Assembly: GCA_036821485.1 (NCBI GenBank)
Contig: DAISJM010000066.1
Location: forward strand, 1 to 14,247
Reading direction: 5' to 3'
DNA length: 14,247 nt
DNA from: DAISJM01 sp036821485
GTDB taxonomy: Bacteria > Verrucomicrobiota > Kiritimatiellia > CAIQIC01 > JAGNIJ01
Part shown: piece after piece, positions 6,499 through 13,303 of the stretch
Layout of the letters: each line of letters starts with the position of its first letter
How positions within the stretch are numbered: position 1 is the first letter of the stretch
Position numbers and translations under genes: made by a program
The notes under the pieces: model-generated
Databases searched by the model: none
Seen by the model: only the letters and a program-made list of their open reading frames with translations
What the model was told of the DNA's origin: nothing

Positions 6499-6925
6499 TA
6501 TCGATGGACGGGGTTGCGGTCGCTCCCGCTTTGCTTCGGCTTGGCGGGGGAGGAAAGTCCGGACTCCACAGGGCGGGATGCCTGCCGGGCTGAAAGGACG
6601 GCGGGGGCCCTTGGCCATATCCAAGGGTACGGAAAGCGCCACAGAAAACAAACCGCCTCGAAGCAGATGCTTTGCTGCATCGCTTTGGGGCAAGGGTGAA
6701 AAGGTGGTGTAAGAGACCACCGGTGTCTGTGCAAGCAGGCGCGCATGGCAAGCCCCATCCGGAGCAAGATCGAATAGGAGGCCAGCGAGTGGCCCGCTCA
6801 TCGCGCGTTGCAAGACGCGCGAGCGGCCTCGGGTAGATCGCAACGACCCTTCTTCGGAAGGGAGATAAATGACTGCAGCTTCTTCGGAAGCAACATAATC
6901 CGGCTTATGCCCCGTTCCATCGATA
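6499..6925 (+). ncRNA. rnpB: RNase P RNA, bacterial A-type
   Basis: This is the catalytic RNA of RNase P, which removes 5' leaders from tRNA precursors together with the RnpA protein. Conserved blocks appear in order: GAGGAAAGTCCGGACTCC near 6549-6566, ACAGAAA near 6640, GGTGAAAAGGTGGTGTAAGA near 6695, GAGCAAGATCGAATAGGAGG near 6762, GGGTAGATCG near 6832, GATAAATGACTGC near 6864 and ACATAATCCGGCTTAT near 6892. The ends are set by helix P1: TATCGATGGACGGGG (from 6499) pairs with CCCCGTTCCATCGATA (6910-6925) with one bulged base. Two hairpins near the 3' end (6847-6862 and 6878-6891) share the core CTTCTTCGGAAG and are closed by stable UUCG tetraloops. Ends may differ by a few bases. Length of about 427 nt is within the usual range. 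Protein-like reading frames over this region are shadows. Confidence 0.97.
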
Positions 6926-6980
6926 CTCCAGCGTCAGGGTTGCCCCGGAGGGGTGACGAGCCAGTGGAGAACTTCATCGG

Positions 6981-7916
6981 GTGGTGCACGCGAACAGGCT
7001 GCATGCCGTGAACAATGTTGCACAAAGCTTACTCCGTAGACCCTTCTTTCGCTGGGGTGTTCTTGCCCTCTGCGTTGCCGTGATGGCTGTGTATGCAAAG
7101 GCGCTGCAAAGCGTTCCCTCCGCGCCGATGGACGCCCGCTCTCCGGCCACCGTGTCGTGGCCATCCACTGTGGTCCCATCGTCCGTCGATTGGGAGGTCT
7201 TTCGGAGATCTGCATCGGTTGCCCGCGGGGTGGCCGGTGAATTGGGCAAGAGATTTCGGTTGGCCGGCACATTCTTCTCTTTCAGCGAAGCGGGTGGTGG
7301 TGATGAGAATTTCTGCAAGGCGATTCTCGACGATCTCCAACGCAAAGAGCAGTACTTGGTTAAGGAGGGGGATAACGTGGCGGATGCGGTGCAGATTGTC
7401 CGCATCTACCGGGATCGCATCCTGCTTCGACGAGGAGGGCAGGAAGAGGAATTGTGGCTGAGCTTCAATGCCGGTGGCGGCCCGGGAGGGCCCGGATCCG
7501 GCCCACAGGTTCTCACTTCCCTCACGGCTGCGCCGGCGATCGAAGAGAATCGTTTCGGCAAGCGGGTGGGGGAGGCGCGATGGGTTCTCAGCCGTGAAGC
7601 GTTGATGAATTACTACAGCGAGCTGATGGATGATCCCGAGCGTATCGCGGCGCTGTACGTGTCCATGAAGCCGGAATATGCAGAGGGTGGGAGCATCGCC
7701 GGCTACGTGTTGGATATGCAGGGCGAGAAGGAGTTCTTTGAGGCCGCCGGTCTGCAGAATGGGGACATCGTGCGGAAGGTGAACTCGTTGCAGATGAGCA
7801 GCCAGAAGCGGGCGGAATATTTCATCGGCGAGTTTGCGAAGAATCGCCTGAATGCGGTTGTGCTCGATGTTGAACGAGGTGGTCAGAACCGCAAGCTCAT
7901 CTACCTGATACGCTGA
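6981..7916 (+). CDS. GspC-like type II secretion system protein (HR and PDZ-like domains)
   Basis: An inner-membrane, periplasm-facing protein. A short cytoplasmic N-terminus is followed by one membrane helix (about residues 23-42, FFRWGVLALCVAVMAVYAKAL) and a linker. Next is a homology-region-like domain (about 93-162: RLAGTFFSF...AILDD...YLVKEGDNVADAVQIVRIYRDRILLRRGGQEEELWL). A glycine-rich linker leads to a PDZ-like domain (about 225-311: IAGYVLD...FFEAAGLQNGDIVRKVNSLQM). This matches GspC/PulC, which links the inner-membrane platform to the GspD secretin. The start is uncertain: GTG at 6981, 6984 or 7008, with only a weak GGAGA upstream. No gspD-M genes are seen here, so it is an isolated copy, perhaps serving a system encoded elsewhere. 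It ends in a terminator shared with the convergent rnr gene. Function is inferred from domain order. Confidence 0.8.
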   Translation: MVHANRLHAVNNVAQSLLRRPFFRWGVLALCVAVMAVYAKALQSVPSAPMDARSPATVSWPSTVVPSSVDWEVFRRSASVARGVAGELGKRFRLAGTFFSFSEAGGGDENFCKAILDDLQRKEQYLVKEGDNVADAVQIVRIYRDRILLRRGGQEEELWLSFNAGGGPGGPGSGPQVLTSLTAAPAIEENRFGKRVGEARWVLSREALMNYYSELMDDPERIAALYVSMKPEYAEGGSIAGYVLDMQGEKEFFEAAGLQNGDIVRKVNSLQMSSQKRAEYFIGEFAKNRLNAVVLDVERGGQNRKLIYLIR

Positions 7917-7943
7917 GGCCGTCAGCGCTTTTTCTTTTTCTTT
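7911..7943 (+). terminator. Intrinsic terminator of the GspC-like gene, overlapping the convergent rnr end
   Basis: CGCTGA (7911-7916) and TCAGCG (7922-7927) form a perfect 6-bp stem with loop GGCCG, followed by C and T5-C-T5-C-T3 (7929-7943). The left arm contains the TGA of the GspC-like gene, and the right arm contains the reverse-strand TGA of rnr. On the other strand the T-rich tract encodes the lysine run at the RNase R C-terminus. Confidence 0.7.
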
Positions 7944-10132
7944 CCGGAACGTTCCCGCACGCCAGGGCTGCCGCTCGTTTCGGCCGGCATATGAAAATCC
8001 ACCAGCCTTCGTGTCGCGTCCACCTTGGCCAGTAGCACGTTGAGGCGCTGCCCGATCGTCCATTTCTTCCTGTGGCGGCGGCCCACGGCATGTGTTCGGT
8101 CCGGATGGGCGACGTAGTAGTCGTCGATCAGACTGGAAAACGGCAGGAGTCCCCGCTGCAGGGTATCGATCAATTCGACGATGAGGCCTTTGGGGGTCAC
8201 GGACACGATGAGCCCTTCGAATGGGCCGGTCTTTCGCGAGTGGAGCAATCCCTCGTAATACTCAACGCGCTTGATGGTGACGCTTTCATCCTCTGCCTCA
8301 TCCGCGTTTCGTTCCGTCTCCGAGCAATGATGCGCAATGCTCGACACTTCCTCCTGTGAATAGGGCGGTGGACGATCGGCCTCAATTGCGCAGAGGAGAC
8401 GATGTACCACAAGATCGGGATAGCGGCGGATGGGTGAGGTGAAGTGCGTGTAGCAGTCGAACGCCAGTCCAAAGTGTTCATTCAGGGTGGACGAATAGAC
8501 AGCGCGCTTGAGGTTGCGAAGGAGCGCGAGATGGATCGAGTATGCGAGAGGGGAGCCCTCTGCAGCGCGGGCCACGCGATTGAGATCGTCGCGTGAAGAG
8601 ACGCTCTCGCGAAGCCCCAAGGCCTGCAAGTCGGCGTTCATCCGGCCCCATTGCTCCTCATCGGGTGGTTCATGAATGCGGTAGATGGCGGGCACCATAT
8701 GCCGTCGCAACGTTGAAGCGACCACGCAATTGGCGGAGAGCATCAACTCCTCAATGAGCTGGTAGGCCTCGCTGGACATACGTTTCTTTAATTCCAGTGG
8801 ATGGCCGTTCTGGTCGAGCACGCAGCGAATCTCGGGGATGGTCAAATCAATGGCGCCTGCTTGTGACCTGTTCCGGCGGAGGATGCGGGCGAGACGCCGC
8901 ATGTCGCCGAGCGCCTCTTGAACGGCAGAGGGTATGCCGTGGTCGTCGCGACCGTCGAAGAGGGCCTGCACTTGGTCGTAGGTTAGCCGTGCTGCGGAGC
9001 GAATGACGGATAGTGTTGTGCGCTCCGCCAGTCTCTTACCGTCCTCGTCCAAGGTGATGAATGCGCTGTGCGTAAGTCGATCACGCCGGGGTTGCAGACT
9101 ACAAACCTCGGTGGTGAGGTAGGGGGGCAGCATGGTGATGGTCCTGTCGACCATGTACACGCTATTGCCGCGTTGGAAGGCATCCTTATCGATGGCCGAG
9201 CCCGGGGCGACGAAGAAGGGGACATCCGCAATGTGAACGCCAAGAAGCCACTGGCCGTCCTCGGTGCGTTGGAGTGAGACGGCATCATCGAAGTCCTTGG
9301 CATCCTCGGGGTCGATGGTGAAGGTCAGGACGTCCCGCAGATCCTCGCGCCCGTGCAAGGCAGAGGAGGGGATGTTGCCATCATGCTGCCGGGCTTCGTG
9401 AACGACGCCGGCGTCGAACGTTGGATCGATACGGTGGTCCCGGGCCACGGAGAGTACATCGACACCAGGATCGTCTGCCGCGCCTAGATCTTCCTCGACC
9501 GCGCCTGTGAGCGGTTTCGACGTGCTTTCCCATGGGGCGAGACGCACGACGACCTTGTGACGTTCCTGGGGGTCGGGTACGCGTGGCCCGAATTCCATTA
9601 CGCGGATGTTGTGGGGAATTCTCGGGTTGTCGGGAATGACGTACCAGTAGTAAGGAGAGTGGCGCAGCAAGCCAACCAGCGTGGTGTGGAGTCTTTCGAC
9701 CACTTGGAGAATGCGGCCCTCGTTTCGGTCGGCCGTCGGTTCGTAGCTGCCTTTTGGCGGCGCCTTGGCGCTTGATCGGGTAACGGCAACGATAACAGTG
9801 TCACCATCCAAGGCCGTGCCCATGTTGGCCTCAGGGATGAAGACGTCGGGTGTACCGGGTTGTTCGGGGATGACGAATCCAAATCCCTGGATATGGGTTC
9901 GGAGTCGGCCTTTTACATGACGGTTGGCATCGGGAAGCGCCCATCGGTTCTTCCTGAGGCAGACCACCCGTCCTTCGCGTTCCATGGCGTAAAGCTTGTG
10001 TCGCAGAGCGGCCCTCTCGGTGCCCCTGAGTTTGAGCGACTTGGCGAGTTCGTGTTGCTTCAGAGGCTGATATTGGGGGCTGGAGAGCAGTTCAAAGATT
10101 CGATTCTCTACGGTTTTTATGGACTCCAGCAT
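7922..10132 (-). CDS. rnr: Ribonuclease R (3'-5' exoribonuclease)
   Basis: A processive 3'-5' exoribonuclease that degrades structured RNA. The 736-residue chain has an N-terminal winged-helix segment (about 10-65), cold-shock domains (first about 74-118, VKGRLRTHIQGFGFVIPE), the RNB catalytic domain (about 260-600), an S1 domain (about 640-715) and a basic lysine-rich tail. The metal-binding signature IDPEDAKDFDDA supplies D274, D280, D282 and D283 with the same spacing as RNase II D201/D207/D209/D210. The THFTSPIRRYPDLVVHRLL signature gives the catalytic-site arginines. The ATG start is supported by family-like length. Upstream on this strand AGGATA lies rather far away. It is divergent from glgA (78-bp gap) and convergent with the GspC-like gene (5-bp gap). 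Its stop codon and tail overlap that gene's terminator hairpin. Confidence 0.97.
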   Translation of the reverse strand: MLESIKTVENRIFELLSSPQYQPLKQHELAKSLKLRGTERAALRHKLYAMEREGRVVCLRKNRWALPDANRHVKGRLRTHIQGFGFVIPEQPGTPDVFIPEANMGTALDGDTVIVAVTRSSAKAPPKGSYEPTADRNEGRILQVVERLHTTLVGLLRHSPYYWYVIPDNPRIPHNIRVMEFGPRVPDPQERHKVVVRLAPWESTSKPLTGAVEEDLGAADDPGVDVLSVARDHRIDPTFDAGVVHEARQHDGNIPSSALHGREDLRDVLTFTIDPEDAKDFDDAVSLQRTEDGQWLLGVHIADVPFFVAPGSAIDKDAFQRGNSVYMVDRTITMLPPYLTTEVCSLQPRRDRLTHSAFITLDEDGKRLAERTTLSVIRSAARLTYDQVQALFDGRDDHGIPSAVQEALGDMRRLARILRRNRSQAGAIDLTIPEIRCVLDQNGHPLELKKRMSSEAYQLIEELMLSANCVVASTLRRHMVPAIYRIHEPPDEEQWGRMNADLQALGLRESVSSRDDLNRVARAAEGSPLAYSIHLALLRNLKRAVYSSTLNEHFGLAFDCYTHFTSPIRRYPDLVVHRLLCAIEADRPPPYSQEEVSSIAHHCSETERNADEAEDESVTIKRVEYYEGLLHSRKTGPFEGLIVSVTPKGLIVELIDTLQRGLLPFSSLIDDYYVAHPDRTHAVGRRHRKKWTIGQRLNVLLAKVDATRRLVDFHMPAETSGSPGVRERSGKKKKKR

Positions 10133-10166
10133 GGGAATTAAATATATCCTCAGCCGGTCAAATGGC

Positions 10167-10183
10167 GAGCGCGGACAGCGCTC
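10167..10183. repeat. Inverted repeat between rnr and glgA
   Basis: GAGCGC (10167-10172) and GCGCTC (10178-10183) pair perfectly across the loop GGACA, followed on the plus strand by TTTC. It lies in the 78-bp divergent intergenic region. It may be a leader hairpin of glgA or an operator. No convincing -35/-10 pair was found for either gene here. Confidence 0.35.
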
Positions 10184-10210
10184 TTTCAGGGTTCTTTTGG
10201 GGGATCAGAG

Positions 10211-11653
10211 GTGAAAATCGTCTTTGCAGCAAGTGAAATGGTGCCGTTCGCGTCCACCGGCGGGCTTGCGGACGTTGCGGCGGCCTTGCCCAAGGCCATG
10301 ATGAAGCGCGACGCGCAGGTATGGCGCGTTATGCCGCTTTATCGCCACGTCGCAGAAGGTCCGTTCCTGCTCAAGGACACCGGGCTTCGACTCGACATTC
10401 CGGTTGGATTTCGCATGTACAAAGCGGAAGTCTGGATGACCGATGATCCGCCGCCGGCGACCTATTTCATACGCCGCGACGAGTTCTTTGATCGCAGCCA
10501 GCTGTACAGTCTTCCGGACCGCGACTATGACGATAATTTTGAGCGGTTCGTGTTCTTTCAGAAGGCCGTTGTTGCGTTGATAGACGCATTGGGATGGCGT
10601 CCGGATGTGGTCCATTGCAGCGACTGGCAGACGGGGCTGATTCCTCTGTTCCTGCGTCACGGTGTACATGGGATGGGACGCGAGCGCCGGGAGAAGGTCG
10701 TTTTCACGATCCACAACCTGGCATACCAAGGTATTTTTCCTGGTTCGCAATACTCGCTGACGAACCTTCCGTTCCCGGCGTTCAACGTGGACTGCCTGGA
10801 GTTCTACGGCAACATCAACTGCATCAAGGGTGGCATCACCGGTGCGGACGTGGTGACAACCGTCAGCAAGACGTATGCGCAGGAAATTCAGACGGAGGAG
10901 TTCGGTTGCGGCCTGCAGGGCGTGTTGACCCGTATGGGAGATCGTCTGACAGGAATTGTTCATGGTGCTGACTATGCATCGTGGGATCCGGCGAGCGATG
11001 TCTTCCTGGTCCAAGGGTATAACGCTGACGACCCGGCTGGTAAGAAAGCGTGCAAGGAAGAGCTTATCCGGATGATGAATTTGAAGATTGGGGTCGAGAC
11101 TCCCTTGCTTGGCATGGTCAGCCGCCTGGTGGATCAGAAAGGGTTGGACATCCTGGCCGACGCGATGCCCGCACTGATGAAACTGGACATTGGTTTCGTT
11201 TTGCTTGGGGCAGGGCAGGACAAGTACCACGCCCTGTGCCGACAGTGGGCGGAGCAATGGCCCGGCAAGTTTGCCGTCAGCATTGGATATGACAACCCCC
11301 TTGCCCACAAGATTGAAGCAGGTTCGGATATCTATCTCATGCCGTCGCGATTTGAGCCTTGCGGCTTGAATCAGCTATACAGCCTTCGATACGGGACGCT
11401 GCCCGTGGTGCACTCGACCGGCGGATTGGAAGACACCATCGAGGACATTGCCGCCGACGGGACGACTGGAACGGGCTTTAAGTTCAAGACCTATACGAGC
11501 GATGCCCTGGTTGGTGCTGTGAAGCGGTCCTTGGACATGTTTGGCAACAAACAGGCATGGGATTTGGTCGTCCGCCGCGCCATGAAGGAAGATTTCTCGT
11601 GGGAGCGGGCTGCAGACGAGTACCTGCTCCTATACCGCCGCCTTCTGGCCTAA
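10211..11653 (+). CDS. glgA: Glycogen synthase (ADP-glucose type, GT5)
   Basis: It transfers glucose from ADP-glucose to growing alpha-1,4-glucan during glycogen storage. The 480-residue length matches the family (E. coli 477). The N-terminal GT5 domain shows KIVFAASEMVPF, TGGLADVAAALP, VHCSDWQTGLIP and TIHNLAYQG. The C-terminal domain shows VSRLVDQKGLDIL, then PSRFEPCGLNQLYSLRYG with the catalytic-site glutamate E382, and STGGLEDTIED. The start is GTG, needed for the canonical N-terminus, with GGGGGATCAGAG upstream. Oddity: the N-terminal K-T-G-G motif reads S15-T-G-G, so the lysine at the position of E. coli K15, tied to ADP-glucose binding, is missing. The other motifs are intact, so it is probably active. 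No other glycogen genes are in the window. Its stop codon lies within an inverted repeat. Confidence 0.97.
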   Translation: MKIVFAASEMVPFASTGGLADVAAALPKAMMKRDAQVWRVMPLYRHVAEGPFLLKDTGLRLDIPVGFRMYKAEVWMTDDPPPATYFIRRDEFFDRSQLYSLPDRDYDDNFERFVFFQKAVVALIDALGWRPDVVHCSDWQTGLIPLFLRHGVHGMGRERREKVVFTIHNLAYQGIFPGSQYSLTNLPFPAFNVDCLEFYGNINCIKGGITGADVVTTVSKTYAQEIQTEEFGCGLQGVLTRMGDRLTGIVHGADYASWDPASDVFLVQGYNADDPAGKKACKEELIRMMNLKIGVETPLLGMVSRLVDQKGLDILADAMPALMKLDIGFVLLGAGQDKYHALCRQWAEQWPGKFAVSIGYDNPLAHKIEAGSDIYLMPSRFEPCGLNQLYSLRYGTLPVVHSTGGLEDTIEDIAADGTTGTGFKFKTYTSDALVGAVKRSLDMFGNKQAWDLVVRRAMKEDFSWERAADEYLLLYRRLLA

Positions 11654-11660
11654 CAAGGCG
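11639..11660 (+). repeat. Inverted repeat around the glgA stop codon
   Basis: CGCCTT (11639-11644) and AAGGCG (11655-11660) pair perfectly across a ten-base loop that contains the TAA stop (11651-11653). There is no T tract after it. It may help define the glgA mRNA end. Confidence is low for function and high for the sequence pattern. Confidence 0.4.
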
Positions 11661-12210
11661 CTGCAGGCTCACGGGCGGTGGGGGATCAAGAGAATCAAAG
11701 TCCTGCCCGCAGCATCCTTGGCCATATCCTAGTCCTTGTCGCCCGTTCATTGCGCCCGCCATTCACTCCAGTTTGAGACCCCGCCTCAGCGCCTGTACCT
11801 CTGCTGATCAGGGCGCACACATATGCTGGCGATTAGGTGATGTCCGGACTAAAGAGGAGCACAGCGCGGTGGACGGACTTGGCGTGAGCTTGGTGGAGCA
11901 TGCGGGGCACGCCGGTATTGGTTTGTGGCGGATGGACTTGGGCGGAGGCTGGTTTATCGTGGTGGTGGTGATGGGGCCGAAAGTTGGATTAACCGCAATA
12001 CCTAGCGTGCCGCGGGCAACCAATAGTAGACATAAGATATATTATACGACGTAGCTACAGGGGGGCTTTCTGGCACTGGGTTTCCTGAATTGTGACTTCG
12101 CCGCCGGGTCTCTGAAGCATCGCTATGGCTGAAATCGGACGCGATTCGGCCCGGCAGGCCTCGAACGTTTCTGCAAGGCGGATCCGTCGCGGACATCGGA
12201 CTGCGTCAGG
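11654..12210. other. 557-bp stretch without a convincing gene between convergent glgA and lepB
   Basis: Open frames here are short, show no recognisable protein motif and lack ribosome-binding sites. The longest plus-strand frame begins inside glgA. Visible items are an imperfect direct repeat pair around the shared core GGACTTGG (11868-11892 and 11928-11952), a GGTGGTGGTG run near 11960, an AT-rich segment at about 12024-12048 with a TATAAT on the minus strand but no -35 partner, and an 8-bp palindrome GTAGCTAC (12051-12058). No T-tailed hairpin was found for lepB. It may be decayed coding sequence or untranslated 3' region. Confidence 0.5.
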
Positions 12211-13299
12211 TCAGTGAACGGTTCCCCAGCGCTTTGAGAATGGCCAGTAGACCATGAACGCAGGCCCGACCAGGCTCTTCTGCTTAACGGGTCCAAAGTA
12301 GCGCCCATCGAGGCTAAAGGACGTGTTGTCACCGAGCGGAAGGAATTCGTCCTGAGCGAGTTGCCGGGTCTCGCCAGCCTCGGCCAGGAAGGTTGTCTGG
12401 CCAGGCTGAGTTCTGGCCAAGGTGTAGCCGTTATAGCCGCTATCGTTGAGCAGCCGTTTGAATGGATAAGGCTCCGTGATCCTGTTGCCGTCAATGACCA
12501 GATATGGTGGGTCGATTTCCACCTGCTCCCCGGGCAAGACGGCCAGACGCTTGATGTAGAACGTGTTGGTCTTGATTCTAGGATCGTTGATGAAGTCCGT
12601 GCTGAAGACGATCACATCGCCCCGCTTCGGACGCATGAAATTGTATCGGACTTTGTCAACGAATATATGGTCCCCGTAACTCACCCGGCCGGATGCCATC
12701 AGTTGACCCTTGGCCACGTAGTCGCCGGGGGAAAAATAGACGGCCAACCCTTTCCGTATCTTGTGTGGGACGCCACCGACATAGAAAACAAAGAATTCCT
12801 CATCGACGGCGAAATGTGTGTCGATCTGACCGGACAGCTTGGCTGTGACTTCGGTGTAGGCCTCGCCCCTGAGCGCGAGCGCAAGCAGGTTGAGAGGAAA
12901 CTTGTCCATGGGTTGAGGCGCGCTCTGCTGCTGTACGGTGATGCCGTAGAGCGTGGGTTGCATCGAGCCGGTGGGTATCTTGAACGGCTGGATGAAATAC
13001 GTCCGAAAAGCCATCGCTACGGCAAAAGCCACGGCGAAGATTTCCACGTTTTCGCGGATGCGCGGGAACGGTCTTGGCGGGTAAACCTTGGCGGCGAATT
13101 GTGCCACCTTGTGGAGGGCTTGATCCAGTTCGGACTCGTCGTGAGACTTCTGTTTCATCCGTAGCTCGGTGTCTGCATTGACAAGAGCCTGGAGATCCTC
13201 GGGCGCGGCGATGTCTGCGCGCATATTCCAGGCGTGCTTTGATTCGTGGAGCACCTGCTGGATGACCTTGCGATACTGGCGTCGCCGGAAGAAGTTCAT
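12211..13299 (-). CDS. lepB: Signal peptidase I with large insertion
   Basis: A membrane serine protease that removes signal peptides from exported proteins. The 362-residue chain has an 80-residue charged N-terminal segment and one clear membrane helix (about 85-104). The catalytic motif GSMQPTL follows with nucleophile S112, then GDHIFVDKVRYN (209-220), GDVIVF, the general base K250 in FYIKRLAVLPGE, and GDNTSFSLDGRYFG near the C-terminus. Between the catalytic serine box and GDHIF there are about 97 residues, against roughly 8 in E. coli LepB, so an insertion of about 85-90 residues is present. The ATG start overlaps a GGGAGTAGGG ribosome-binding stretch at the end of lepA. It follows lepA with a 4-base gap, the classical lepA-lepB operon order. 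The secreted proteins in this window are plausible substrates. Confidence 0.96.
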   Translation of the reverse strand: MNFFRRRQYRKVIQQVLHESKHAWNMRADIAAPEDLQALVNADTELRMKQKSHDESELDQALHKVAQFAAKVYPPRPFPRIRENVEIFAVAFAVAMAFRTYFIQPFKIPTGSMQPTLYGITVQQQSAPQPMDKFPLNLLALALRGEAYTEVTAKLSGQIDTHFAVDEEFFVFYVGGVPHKIRKGLAVYFSPGDYVAKGQLMASGRVSYGDHIFVDKVRYNFMRPKRGDVIVFSTDFINDPRIKTNTFYIKRLAVLPGEQVEIDPPYLVIDGNRITEPYPFKRLLNDSGYNGYTLARTQPGQTTFLAEAGETRQLAQDEFLPLGDNTSFSLDGRYFGPVKQKSLVGPAFMVYWPFSKRWGTVH

Positions 13300-13303
13300 A
13301 TCC

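Noticed and set aside
6941..6956. CCCC-GGA-GGGG hairpin after rnpB as a terminator
   Set aside because: The stem is only four pairs with a three-base loop and no T tract follows.
6428..7011. Several open frames on both strands between the zinc-ribbon gene and the GspC-like gene
   Set aside because: They lie over the RNase P RNA, whose conserved blocks and P1 pairing explain the sequence. None shows a protein motif.
7029..8063. 344-codon minus-strand frame opposite the GspC-like gene
   Set aside because: It overlaps the end of rnr in another frame and mirrors the GspC-like codons. No family features.
12041..12046. Minus-strand TATAAT in the AT-rich island
   Set aside because: No acceptable -35 sequence 16-18 bases away and no gene directly downstream.
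11557..12054. 165-codon plus-strand frame running from inside glgA into the gap
   Set aside because: It starts within glgA in another frame, has no ribosome-binding site, and its translation is low-complexity with no recognisable domain.
11808..12196. Two short minus-strand frames (71 and 64 codons) in the gap
   Set aside because: Proline/threonine-rich or basic translations, no plausible ribosome-binding site and no motif. They could be chance frames in GC-rich sequence.
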